Below, piece after piece: positions 32,925 to 43,381 of a stretch of 64,000 nucleotides of DNA; the stretch's first letter is position 1; every line of letters begins with the position of its first letter. The DNA is from Acanthosepion pharaonis (Eukaryota; Mollusca; Cephalopoda; Sepiida; Sepiidae). Both the position numbers and the translations under genes were made by a program. The stretch spans positions 375,001 to 439,000 of the forward strand of contig CAHIKZ030000809.1 in NCBI GenBank assembly GCA_903632075.3, in the 5' to 3' direction. Below the pieces are notes generated by a model, which worked only from the letters and a program-made list of their open reading frames with translations, searched no databases and had not been told where the DNA came from.

Positions 32925-34420
32925 CAAAATGTATGTTTTAATGATTCCTTCTACTCTCTGTTTGATTTACACAAGCATGTGTTTTAACTATCACTTCCAC
33001 ACACTGTTCTACCAATCATTAACACAAGCATGTGTTTTAACTGTCTCTTCTGCTCTCCATTCTACCAATCATTAACACAAGCATGTGTTTTAACTGTCTC
33101 TTCTGCTCTCCATTCTATCAATCATTAATACAAATGTGTTTTAACTGTCTCCTCTGCTCTCCATTCTACCAATCATTAACACAAGCATGTGTTTTAACTG
33201 TGTTCTCTTCTGCTCTCCATTCTATCAATCATTAATACAAATGTGTTTTAACTGTCTCCTCTGCTCTCCATTCTACCAATCATTAACACAAGCATGTGTT
33301 TTAACTGTCTCTTCTGCTCTCCATTCTATCAATCATTAATACAAATGTGTTTTAACTGTCTCCTCTGCTCTCCATTCTACCAATCATTAACACAAGCATG
33401 TGTTTTAACTGTCTCTTCTGCTCTCCATTCTATCAATCATTAATACAAATGTGTTTTTAACTGTCTCCTCTGCTCTCCATTCTACCAATCATTAACACAA
33501 GCATGTGTTTTAACTGTCTTTTCTGCTCTCCATTCTATCAATCATTAACACAAATGTGTTTTAACTCTTGTCTCCATTCTGCTCTCCATTCTACTCAATC
33601 ATTAACACAAGCATGTGTTTTAACTGTCTCTTCTGCTCTCCATTCTATCAATCATTAATACAAATGTGTTTTAACTGTCTCCTCTGCTCTCCATTCTACC
33701 AATCATTAACACAAGCATGTGTTTTAACTGTCTCTTCTGCTCTCCATTCTATCAATCATTAATACAAATGTGTTTTAACTGTCTCCTCTGCTCTCCATTC
33801 TACCAATCATTAACACAAGCATGTGTTTTAACTGTCTCTTCTGCTCTCCATTCTATCAATCATTAATACAAATGTGTTTTAACTGTCTCCTCTGCTCTCC
33901 ATTCTACCAATCATTAACACAAGCATGTGTTTTAACTGTCTCTTCTGCTCTCCATTCTATCAATCATTAATACAAATGTGTTTTAACTGTCTCCTCTGCT
34001 CTCCATTCTATCAATCATTAACACAAGCATGTGTTTTAACTGTCTCTTCTGCTCTCCATTCTATCAATCATTAATACAAATGTGTTTTAACTGTCTCCTC
34101 TGCTCTCCATTCTACCAATCATTAACACAAGCATGTGTTTTAACTGTCTCTTCTGCTCTCCATTCTATCAATCATTAATACAAATGTGTTTTAACTGTCT
34201 CCTCTGCTCTCCATTCTACCAATCATTAACACAAGCATGTGTTTTAACTGTCTCTTCTGCTCTCCATTCTATCAATCATTAATACAAATGTGTTTTAACT
34301 GTCTCCTCTGCTCTCCATTCTACCAATCATTAACACAAGCATGTGTTTAAACTGTTTCTTCTGCTCTCCATTCTACCAATCATTAACACAAGCATGTGTT
34401 TTAACTATCCTTTCAACCTT
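32925..34420. repeat. 104-bp dimeric satellite (53 + 51 bp)
   Basis: About 13 copies of a dimer. Monomer A (53 bp) has ATTAACACAAGCATGTGTTT; monomer B (51 bp) has ATTAATACAAATGTGTTTTA. Both share AACTGTCTCYTCTGCTCTCC. The first 100 bp and the last two units are more diverged and mostly A-type, the pattern expected of array edges. A few units carry small insertions (near 33201 and 33567). Confidence 0.97.
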
Positions 34421-34854
34421 CTGTTCTTTCATATTTACACAACTTTGTAACGTAGCTTGCTTAGATTGTCAGTAATTAATTCTTATTTGTAATTCTAAAT
34501 TAACCCAGAATCACCTGATAGATTCTGATAAATAGTTTTAACATTGCAAAATAAATCTAAACAACAGATACATAGATAAAAAGAATGAAAATAATAATTT
34601 TCTTTGTATGATTCAAAACGAAACAATTGAGATACATAAAAGAAATTAAATTAGCATAATTTTAAATTTTATGTGAAACAAATGTTCTTTTCAGATGTCA
34701 GAATTCAAATAAACGTTTGTATCTGTCTTGAAGGGGAGAGAGAGAGAGTGGATTTATATAACACAATGAGTGAGAGAGATGACATTTATATAAATGGTGT
34801 GAGAAATAGTTTTCTTTTACAGCGAGGTTCTCCCTGTACAAGGGCTGGTGGGGC
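34421..34854. other. No recognisable feature
   Basis: AT-rich, with (GA)n at about 34734-34750. Confidence 0.4.
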
Positions 34855-35440
34855 CACTACTTGAGGTAGAAGGTTACTGAGTAAGAAGCACATTTTATAT
34901 GAATAGTTGGGGAAGATAATGGTTAAACCTAGATCTAATCAGGTTAAGATTGTAGTGACCAAGGAAACATCTTGGGAGTTAGTTCCACAGAGCAATAGTT
35001 CATGTGAAGAAGCTATTTGAATGGAAGTTATTTTTCACCAATGGAATATGTAGTGAATGAAGGTGATTTGATAGATGGTGGGTCCTAGCTCTGAAGGTTC
35101 TAACTGGGTGAACAGAGGAATACAGTTCATCTGAGCACTTTCCATGGAAGTAGTAATAGAGCAGAGAGAGAGAGAGAGAGTCTTGCCACATCCTATGAGA
35201 GAGGGGTTGTAGGGTGGAAAATAATTTGTCATTTGCAAGATTCCAAAAACGATTCTAGACTATATCAAAAAGTAGTAAATGTGGATTGAACTTCTGACCA
35301 AATATGAAAGGAGTACGCCATTACAGACCTGATCTGACTCTTGAAAAGGTAGAGGGTAGCATGAAGCATAAGGTACTTACTGGAGCAATACAGAGAATGG
35401 ACCACTTTTCCTACATCCTTAGTGCTGGATCTTATGTACG
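34855..35440 (-). mobile_element. LINE family B 3-prime fragment
   Basis: The minus frame reads GKCSDELYSSVHPVRTFRAR, then SLHIPLVKNNFHSNSFF. The 3-prime untranslated part extends to about 34860 (ACTTGAGGTAGAAGG on the plus strand). (GA)n at 35161-35180 interrupts the coding trace. Same family at 21.6, 32.6, 42.3 and 59.1 kb. Confidence 0.65.
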
Positions 35441-35807
35441 AGTTTCATTTGAGGTTTGAGGTGAGTTTAAGGCTCAATAGATGTTCAAGACATTGGGCCT
35501 CCCTGGCTTGGTTAACTTTGCTGTGTAAATGGGGCAGATGACTAAAGACTGTTCCTTTGAATTTTCCTGTTGAATGCTAGCATGGCTACTGAATTTTTCA
35601 TTGATGACCAGTATTTAAATTGGCTTTAAGAAGCTCAAGGCTTAGTACTTTTCAATACAACAATTTGATTAGTCAATTATTTTTCCTCTTTGTCATATGA
35701 CATGTTCTATAATACACCCACAAAAAAAGAAAAAAAGTGAAACTGATTTGTATTTTTCAAAATTGAATATGTGAGTATTGTTTCTTGTGTGTGTCTGTCT
35801 GTGTGTA
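35441..35807. other. No recognisable feature
   Basis: Unassigned; a short GT-rich stretch at 35786-35807. Confidence 0.4.
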
Positions 35808-36253
35808 TTTTGTGATGTCAATGAGCACTTGTTGCCACTTTTGTAATGTCAACAAATACTCATTGTCACTTTTGCAATGCCCGTTGTAGTAGAGACTTTG
35901 TAATTGCAGATACAACTATAGTAATGCTATTGAACAATACTGGTGTCAGATGCCTTTGAAAAACACTTGCACTAATAGTACTTGGTCAATAATACTCATT
36001 TGAAAATAACCACCGAATAGTAATCTGTATAGTGCTCCAAATAGTAATCCGTATGCTGATCTGAATAGGAATCCAGGTAGTAATCCTTATAGTGATCACT
36101 AAGATGCCACACTAATTCCCATATATATATATATATATATTTCCTTTACCATCACATGATCTACTAATTCAAAATGGGATCACCTGTGTTTGCTCTCTGG
36201 TGGTCTGTGTTCAAACTCCAGTATTGTCAGTGACACTTTATTCCTATATAACA
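35808..36253. mobile_element. LTR-like dispersed repeat, copy 1
   Basis: About 440 bp shared in the same orientation with 58.60-59.01 kb. Starts TTTTGTGATGTCAA, ends ATTCCTATATAACA. Flanked by GTGTA on both sides (35803-35807 and 36254-36258), a possible 5-bp duplication, though GT-rich flanks weaken it. Internal degenerate units of the GAATAGTAATCCGTATAG type lie at about 35994-36100. Confidence 0.45.
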
Positions 36254-36255
36254 GT

Positions 36256-37010
36256 GTAGCCAACCTACTTACCATTTCACTTTGCTCCTCTTGCCTCCAA
36301 TATACACTGGAATTCTCCAGCCCTTTTTCCTCATTACATGTTCCAAAAATTTCAACTGTCACTTTCTGAGCATAATTGTCTTTTTTGTTTCCATTTTCCC
36401 TAAAACTTCTATGCTGCTTGCTTGTTCTAAGGCAGTGATTCCTAAACAATGCGGCGTATCTCATGTGTGTGTTGGAAGAGGATAGCAGACGAGGTGGAAT
36501 GATTGAAAGACAAAAATATAGAAACATTTTCAAAAAATTCATATGCCAAAAATGAATATAAATTTAAAATATTATTATGAATTACTTGTAATTGTGTGCA
36601 TGAGTCCCAGTATCAATAGTTATAAATAATTATTGACCGATTTTATCATTGTGATATTTTTGCATTATATCAAGTATTAAGAATATAGTAACTATAGTCC
36701 ACAAATTGGAGGAAAGAGTTATCAATGACAATGTTCTGACTTTGAATCTGTGATTATCTCCCTTTAATCCAGTCTGGTTTTTATTTTTTTAATGTCCTTT
36801 TTTTTTTATATTTGTTGAGGTGCGATCAAATTTTCATTGTGAAAATGCAGCCCAGATAAAAAAAATGTTTGGAAACCACTGGTCTAAGGAATTTTTGGTA
36901 TTCAGTAGAACCAAGACATGCCTAAAGTCTACTTTTCATCTGTGAGGAAATTGTCCAGTATTCATTGCCATCTATGAGGACTTATTCTTTTTGTTTCGGT
37001 GTAATAGGGG
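36256..37010 (-). pseudogene. RTE-like LINE tail split by a hAT MITE
   Basis: On the minus strand, 37010-36890 encodes the YG-E-WT segment (SVLIDGNEYWTISSQMKSRL). After the 449-bp insertion, 36424-36256 encodes VLGKMETKKTIM, then QLKFLEHVMRKKG, the KRQL-FLG--MRKE segment. The order and spacing match the unbroken tail at 14.2-14.6 kb once the insertion is discounted. Stops and a frameshift are present. Confidence 0.65.
36433..36881 (+). mobile_element. hAT-type nonautonomous transposon (MITE), copy 2
   Basis: 449 bp. Starts CAGTGATTCCTAAAC and ends GTTTGGAAACCACTG, imperfect inverted termini of hAT type. Flanked by TTCTAAGG (36425-36432) and GTCTAAGG (36882-36889), matching at 7 of 8, the duplication length of hAT elements. 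Full-length match, inverted, to 29280-29724. No coding capacity. Confidence 0.85.
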
Positions 37011-37504
37011 AGGCCCCCATCTGATCTATAAGTAAAAGTGATTGACATGTCATAAAATGACATCTTGAACATCAAATACAAAGAGGGATGGTTATGTCAT
37101 TTTTAAAAATGCCTCCAAGATGAAGGACATTCTTCTCTAAAGACTTTTGCCCAACAATTTCACCATTTCATATATTTCTGTGCAAAGACATTTTCAATAC
37201 GGTAATGGTAAATCTGTATCTACATCAGTCATACAAACATTTCAAATCAATTTTGATGAAATAAAATGAAGATTTATAACTATGGTCGGACTTTTGTTTC
37301 TGAAAAAAAATAATCCTCATCCTCTTTGGTTCTTCATCTTTAATGCGACTGCTAAGAGAAATGCATAAGTGTTTGTTCATCATGGAATTATTATTTAATA
37401 TAGCTTAAAATAAATGATTAAAAACATGTCTTAGTTTTTTATATTATCATAAAGGTTATATTTTCTGGGTATTCATGTTTAAGTAGATGTCCTTGCTTTT
37501 TAAA
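37011..37504. other. No recognisable feature
   Basis: AT-rich unassigned sequence. Confidence 0.4.
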
Positions 37505-37830
37505 CAATGAAATTAATGTAGACTATTTACATTATTTGGACTATTGTCCTCATCTTTGTTGCCATATTTATTACAACGTTTCAGCCATTGTATGCTCCAG
37601 CCTTCTTCAGGTGGTTGGAATGTCGAACTGAACCCTGTATTTTGCTCACTGGGGTAGACTATTCTAGTTCCATGTGTCATGTTTTAATGGATTTCAGTTG
37701 TAAGTTATCTCCTGTTAATTCCCCTCTCCAAGTTCTCGACTGCCTTAACCGGGTATTGAACTCACACTCTTTGGGTCCTGCCACTGGATCTAACTAATGC
37801 ACTGTGCCATGTATCCTTGAGAACACATGG
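37505..37830 (-). mobile_element. SINE family 2, fullest copy
   Basis: Minus strand: A-box-like TGGCACAGTGCATTAGTTAG (37809-37790) and B-box-like GAGTTCAATACCC (37763-37751). Then a body with GGGGAATTAACAGGAGATAA, and a tail with CACCTGAAGAAGGCTGGAGC, GGCTGAAACGTTGTAATAAA and GAGGACAATAGTCC. About 325 bp. Other copies at 11.3, 19.6-20.1 and 21.2 kb. Confidence 0.7.
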
Positions 37831-38164
37831 CACAGTGGTTGATGTTGAATTGCATTCTTTAAATATATATATCAACAGTTTTGCTTTGAATTTGTCTTGG
37901 TTAGAAAAACATAGCCAGTGGGGCCCACTTCACAAAAACTTTGCTGACCTCTGAACATGATTAAAACATCAAAACATGTGTTTGACATTTTTTAACTCAT
38001 TTTTAGAAAATTAGGATTGGCAAACAATTTTTGGAAACAGGAGAAAATGATAAAAAATATAATTTTTTTTCATATATCTGAGTAAACATTTAATCTTCCT
38101 GTGTTACTATCATTATATATATATATATATATATACATATAAAATTAAGTAGCATGTTTCATTA
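37831..38164. other. Unassigned; (TA)n at 38114-38134
   Basis: No coding or shared-repeat signal beyond the microsatellite. Confidence 0.5.
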
Positions 38165-38335
38165 AATAACTGAGTCTAGAAGAAACCTCAACACACTGCA
38201 GAAAGGACTGGACAGGCATTGCGCCCTATATTTACGACTCATCAGCAGTGCATCCACTACTGAGAATTGAACCTGGACCATTACAATATGACACGAGCGT
38301 CATATCAACTGTACCAATGGTCCTTGGTGATGAAA
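38165..38335 (-). mobile_element. tRNA-derived SINE fragment (family 5)
   Basis: Minus strand: A-box-like TTGGTACAGTTGATATGACG and B-box-like AGGTTCAATTCTC (38275 region), an anticodon-stem-like palindrome ATGACGCTCGTGTCAT, and then GCTGATGAGTCGTAAATATA downstream. 38335-38520 beyond it is unassigned. Confidence 0.5.
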
Positions 38336-38535
38336 ACATAATGAATTAGACTTGATATGACATTGCTCTTCACAAATATTATGGTGTAACTCATCTGAGT
38401 ATTCCTTACCCATAAAACTGTGCTCCCATGAGCCATGACTACTATCCCCAAGCCACTCCATCCAGAGCATTAGAAGCCAGTTCAAGCAAGGATATACAGG
38501 TGATATACAATTATCTTAAATCCTTGTAATAATTT

Positions 38536-38540
38536 TTATC

Positions 38541-38577
<37 letters not shown>

Positions 38578-38579
38578 TA
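38536..38579. repeat. (TA)n/(CA)n microsatellite
   Basis: Ends exactly at the TA target site of the adjoining Tc1-like element. Confidence 0.9.
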
Positions 38580-39645
38580 CACTGCGTGCCAAATTATTAT
38601 CGAGATAACGTTTTTTTCTAATATTTCAAAAACCATACAATCAATTCACACAAAATTTTTACACAATGTTGGCAAGACTGACCTGCACAATCACTGGAAT
38701 TTTTGTACTGATCTACATAATGTAAACAAACTGGCATCATATTTGTTATCAGCAGGGTGATATGAGCATGCCAAATTATGAGAAAGGTTTAGTAAAATTC
38801 CCAGAATTGAGCAAACAAAACACTTATTAATGTTACACGTGAATGTTTATAATCAAAAGAAGCTAATAAATAAGATAATCAAATAATAACAGATACAAAA
38901 AAGGCACAGTTTTAAACAAATTAATACGGAATGTGCTTTCCCTGTTTTGAAATTACTTGAAGAAGTCGACAATCCATAGAATTTGTTAATTGTAGGATGT
39001 CATCTGCTGTAATGCTGTGAGATATGTCAAGAATTGCTTCCCACAACTCAACATTGCTCCTGAATTGTCATCTGTTGGCATATAGTCTTTGCTTCATGAT
39101 GCTCCAAAGGTTTTTGATTGGGTTCAAATCCAGAGAATTTGCTGGCCACTTCATTTTTCGAGGTCCATCGAAGCCTAACTGTAGTCTTGCAAGCAGCATG
39201 TGAGGAAGCATTATCTTGCATAAAAACAATGGCCCTTCTGAAGGCAACTCTTTGCCTTTTCATCCACGGTTCAAGATGCTCCTTCATAAACACGATGTAT
39301 GCATCAGCAGTCATTTTGATGCCATCTGGTACTCTCCATTGGCCCACTAATGTTTTACCAATAATACCACTTCAGATCATTATGCCTCCACCACCTTGTT
39401 GGCATCTCAAACGCTGATGGTGATTCTGTACATTCATTACCCAGCCTTTGCACCATCTATCTGGCCCATCAAGTGTTGCTCCAGTTTCGTCTGTGAACAA
39501 AACTTGAGAGAAGTCAATCTTCATATTGTCCTCAGCCCATTTCAATTGATTTTAAATGTGATTTCTTGTCAGCGGAGGCATCGATACAGGTTGTCCTCAA
39601 GACAAAAAAACTAGAAAAAACTCGATAATAATTTGGTATGCAGTG
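38580..39645 (-). mobile_element. Tc1-like DNA transposon with both inverted termini
   Basis: 1066 bp bounded by CACTGCGTGCCAAATTATTA and its inverted counterpart ending TTTGGTATGCAGTG, with TA on each side (38578-38579; 39646-39647), the Tc1/mariner target duplication. The minus-strand interior encodes a transposase core: GGGGIMIWSGI, then EHLEPWMKR and AIVFMQDNASSHAA (the second catalytic Asp in MQDN), and FSGFEPNQKPLEHHEAKTIC where active relatives have S-PDLNPIE. So the third catalytic residue region is altered (PDLNPIE to EPNQKPLE). The N-terminal third is missing and stops follow. A defective copy with intact ends. Confidence 0.85.
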
Positions 39646-39650
39646 TATAT

Positions 39651-39900
39651 TAGTCCCTTCCAAAAGTATTGAAATGGAAATGCCAATACCTTTGTTTTTG
39701 CTGTTCACTGAAGACAATTGGGTTTACGATCAAAAGATGAATATAAAACAAGAGTTCAGAATTTCAACTTTTATTTCCTGGTATTTACATTTACGTTATA
39801 CTCTGCTGTAATTACAACTGTTTTTGATTCATTCTGCATGCCAACCAGAATTGAATGCCATGAAAAGCAAGAAACAAAATAAAATAAGTCGTTTTTTGCA
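39651..39900. mobile_element. Terminal fragment of a second Tc1-like element
   Basis: Begins AGTCCCTTCCAAAAGTATTG, then TTTGTTTTTGCTGTTCACTG, GATCAAAAGATGAATATAAA and TTTATTTCCTGGTATTTACA. This is the conserved end of a Tc1 subfamily known from many fishes and invertebrates. Only about 250 bp remain and no opposite terminus is seen. Confidence 0.65.
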
Positions 39901-39939
39901 CATAGGCTCTGAGTATTGTCTCTTAATCAAGGGGACTGC

Positions 39940-40590
39940 CAGAGCCACTTAAAAGCAGGCCCCTCACAATGACCATCAGCAGTTGCCACCTGCCAACATG
40001 CTGGGTGCTGCCAATATCACCATCATGACTGCTCCTAGGCTTCACTAATCCCCCAACTCTTCATACATAGAAACCAACAGAGACCAGTTTCAACACCACC
40101 AGGCTCTCTCGATACACCTATGTGATTTGTAACATCACACATGGAATGTGCCTGACTATCCAGCTTTTGTCACTGCCAGGCACCAAACATCGTGATTGAT
40201 AACATCTCAACATCAACACCACCCAGCTACAAACCTTTCTTGTTGTCACTACCATCACCTCAGCATACCTAGCTTGCTACAGGCATTCCCTTTCAGTCAT
40301 CACCACAACCCTGTTCCATGGAAACACAGGCCTACCAGCTACACCAATCCCACCTCACCTTGGCAATCAACACACCCTACCATGAATCAACCCACCACTG
40401 TGACCTCAATCAACGAACATGTGTTTCAAACCCAGCCAATGACTATATCCTGTGACCTCAGTCAAACCAATCCAAGAAATCAGTCAACTCTTCATGCTAC
40501 CTTTAGACCTCATCACATTCCGGATGATCAGAAACCAAACTTAATATTTCAGCAATTTTCCAACAACACTATAAGATAACTCCTATATTA
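39940..40590. other. C-rich block of unlike composition
   Basis: About 45% G+C against roughly a third elsewhere, with plus-strand C far above G. It contains a 127-codon open frame at 40196-40579, rich in His, Pro, Thr, Ser and Asn, with no recognisable domain. Skewed composition alone could keep the frame open. Could be an LTR-element or noncoding transcript remnant. Confidence 0.4.
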
Positions 40591-40664
40591 AACAAATGTA
40601 CATTTGTTTAAAAAGCTAATCCTTGTTATTCCTTTCCTTTTGTGACTGAATACTTATTATAACA

Positions 40665-40800
40665 TTTAGATGCTTGGGAATACAAGGTGCTGCATGCTTG
40701 AATGTGTGGGTGGTATAATAAATAATGGTTCAATTAATCAGAAAGCCAAATTCCGATTCATTTATGTGTAAATAGCCTTTGAAAAAATTACTTCTATTTG
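40665..40800 (+). mobile_element. Composite 5S-tRNA SINE, truncated copy
   Basis: TGCTTGGGAATACAAGGTGC (the 3-prime 40 nt of 5S) runs through TGCATGCTTGAATGTGTGGG into the SINE head (GGTATAATAAATAATGG, B-box-like AATTCCGATTC) and the start of the body. Plus strand. Same junction as the 29.7- and 31.3-kb copies. Confidence 0.7.
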
Positions 40801-40801
40801 A

Positions 40802-40898
40802 CTTTCATCACTAATCTATTATTATCTCAAAAAGATTTCTCACAATCTAGAAGATTGTAAGAAATCTTTTTGAGATAATAATAGATTAGTGATGAAAG
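40802..40898. repeat. 47-bp near-perfect hairpin, 3-nt loop
   Basis: Arms 40802-40848 and 40852-40898 mirror each other with one mismatch (CTTTCATCACTAATCTATTA at the outer end). A partial further copy (ATAATGGATTAGTGATGAAA) follows. It begins at the broken end of the SINE. Confidence 0.93.
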
Positions 40899-40929
40899 AT
40901 AATAATGGATTAGTGATGAAACATATATT

Positions 40930-41566
40930 TTCTGACTTTAAATAATCTGCAAAGTGTTGATAATTCATAGAAAACAAATCAATCAACTAAATGTGTACAA
41001 TTCCATCTGTATTAAATTTAATATTCTAACCATTCTGCTATCACCTGGAACATGCCAGAATAGAAGAACATGAAATCAATATTAGATAATTGCATACATA
41101 TGAAATGTGTGGGAGTTTGATACTAAGTTCTGAATAAAAACCAGAGCTACATGAGGTGATTCTTTGATTAACTTTATATACATCTTATTTGAATTACTTT
41201 ATCAACAGAATATAAATCTTTCACATCAAATAGACTTTCTTTGTAATAGAGATCAGGTGATGCTTTGATCCACTTGCTATATATCAGAGAAAATCTGATC
41301 TTTTTTCTAAATGGATTGTTGTAGTCTTGAGTTAACCTATTAAAAATTGCAGGTTCAAATAACTTCTATGATCTCAAAAAAGTTAATTCCTAGCTTATTT
41401 CCTATGAATTACCACTTTAAAAATGATTCTCAATATCAGTTATTTGGTTCATGTTTACTAATGTAATTTGCTATTATTTCCAAAGATCTTTAATACTGTC
41501 TTCAATGGATGGATTTCCTTCGATGTATCGTATAACCAAAAGTGTTAGTTTGATTTTCAACATTTT
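40930..41566. other. No recognisable feature
   Basis: AT-rich unassigned sequence. Confidence 0.4.
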
Positions 41567-41576
41567 CTTTCATATC

Positions 41577-42130
41577 TGCTACATCTGATAGCAAGGTCTC
41601 TGGTCGAAAGACTGTCGCCTTTGAGAAGCATGGGACCACCACTTAATTACTGTTATTCCCAGGTCCACTTTGACCAGGGGTGGTAGCACCTGTTAGGGTT
41701 CCAGCTATGGGCAAATAATGAACCCCTCAAACAAAACCCTATGAAAGTATAAAAATAAAAGATTGTAGTAAAAATGCCAGCAATACATTTTTATATAAAA
41801 AATGACCATCAATACATACTTTATTTGTAGTTGAAGATATACAATTGAATTCAAAATATTTAGATTTCGGCATTAAATAACCCATAGAGGTTGTTATGCA
41901 ACTAAAGAAAATTAACCAACCAACAATACCTATTTATAGTATATATTTAGATTTCGGCATTAAATAACCCATAGAGGTTGTTATGCTGCTAAAGAAAATC
42001 AACCAACCAACAATACATATTTATCGTATATATTTATTTGAAACCATAAAACTGTGTTCAAAATATTTAGATTTCAGCATTAAATAACCCATAGAGGTTG
42101 ATATGTTGCTAAAGAAAATCAACTAACAAC
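41577..42130 (+). mobile_element. Internally repetitive SINE-like retroposon, copy with triple tail
   Basis: Identical 10-bp flanks CTTTCATATC (41567-41576; 42131-42140). In order: head with GCAAGGTCTCTGGTCGAAAG, then GGTGGTAGCACCTGTTAGGG and CCAGCTATGGGCAAATAATG. Next one to two weak VNTR units (about 41775-41815). Then three copies of a tail domain (TTCGGCATTAAATAACCCAT then AGAGGTTGTTATG) starting near 41873, 41953 and 42075. It ends in an A-rich stretch. No ORF. Confidence 0.8.
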
Positions 42131-42274
42131 CTTTCATATCCAGTCATCTTAAAATGCGAAAAGCTATGTGGATAGGTATAATTTGTAAGCATTTTCTGCA
42201 ACATGAAACATTATCTCATCAGTTATTATCCAAGTCCCAAGAGTCATGTGATATAGAAATTTACTATAGGCTTT

Positions 42275-42900
42275 CGTTGTGTGAGTGGTAAAGTAACAGT
42301 CAGAGGCACAATTTATAAGGATACATGGGAAAGACAATGATTCACCCTAAACTTAGATAGATTAAGACTGTGGTTGTGAAAGCATCGTCTTGGGAGTCGA
42401 TTACACAATGTAATGGTTCATGAGAAGAAGCTGTTTGAGTGGAACTTACTTCTCACTAATGTAATATGAAGGGAATGACGGTCTATGTGGAATGGCGGGT
42501 CCTAGCTGGGAATGTTAGAACTGGAGGAACTAAGGAATAGAACTAGTCTGACCATTTCCCATGAAAACAACAACAGATTAGTGAGAGACTTGCAAAGTTT
42601 CATCTGTGATGAATTATAATTCATCACCCACAATGTCATGTAGATGCTTTTGGACTGGAAACTGAAGATTGGGCAGCTCTAGCCCATATATGGCAAGAGG
42701 ACTCCATTTCCAGCCTGCTCTGGCTCTTGTAAAGGTAGAGGATAGCAGCAGGAGGATCCAGGTGCTTACTGGAGAAGGAAAGGGAACTGACCATTTTTCC
42801 AGTATCTTTATTGATGGATGGTGTAGATTTCACTTGAGGCCTGGGGTGAGCTTATGTCCTGATAAGCATTCAAGACAAGAGGACTCCTTGAAAGAAGGAG
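42275..42900 (-). mobile_element. LINE family B, post-RT tail
   Basis: The minus frame at about 42800-42640 reads AAILYLYKSQSRLEMESSCH then IWARAAQSSVSSPKAST, matching the LLYLYKS-IRP-MEY--HIW-GA segment after the RT domain. Further 3-prime sequence (about 42640-42290) aligns with the fragments at 35 kb and 59.1 kb. Decayed. Confidence 0.65.
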
Positions 42901-42959
42901 TGAAACTAAATGATTGAGACTCTCTATTGCATAAATTATCACAGATAAACTAATTTTGT

Positions 42960-43203
42960 TTTGTTTTTTCTCCATTTGGTTACATGAAAATAGTAATTAA
43001 AAAATATATATATAGTGTTTAGATAATGAACCTATTAACTGAAATCTACTAAATATATATATATATATCGAAAAAATTCAAATGGAGTATATTTATAAAA
43101 TAATATGAATAAAAAAAAAAGGATAAATTAGCTGACATGTTTCATTCTTTCTGACTTGATAAAGTCCCACAAGAGGAAACGCATTAGCTCAGTTTTCTTT
43201 TTT

Positions 43204-43205
<2 letters not shown>
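42960..43205. repeat. Repeat end with TTGATAAAGTC...GGAAACGC core between TA tracts
   Basis: 43133-43195 reads GCTGACATGTTTCATTC, then CTTGATAAAGTCCCACAAGA and GGAAACGCATTAGC. The outer parts (AGCTGACATGTTTC / GAAACGCATTAGCT) are loosely inverted. Related in pattern to the foldback at 23.4 kb. Confidence 0.45.
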
Positions 43206-43243
<38 letters not shown>

Positions 43244-43245
43244 CA

Positions 43246-43381
43246 CAGTGTAACCCGGATATAAGAGAGTTGTTGGGACTAGAGAAGAAGTCTCTTATAT
43301 CTGGGTTTGGTCTGTTTTATATACATTAACACAGGCTCTAATTTGGGACCAGAGAAAATCTCTCTTATATCCGGGTTACAC

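Noticed and set aside
32925..34420. Regular repeats spaced like a CRISPR array
   Set aside because: Both the repeat and the interval between repeats are conserved, so it is a dimeric satellite. The window is eukaryotic and has no cas genes.
37588..37797. 69-codon plus-strand open frame
   Set aside because: Lies antisense across SINE family 2. Related frames occur in the other copies because the sequence is a repeat.
38300..38485. 61-codon minus-strand open frame beside a SINE
   Set aside because: No recognisable motif, and it overlaps the SINE edge.
42669..42917. 82-codon plus-strand open frame
   Set aside because: Antisense to the LINE B tail; the minus frame carries the recognisable RT-tail residues.
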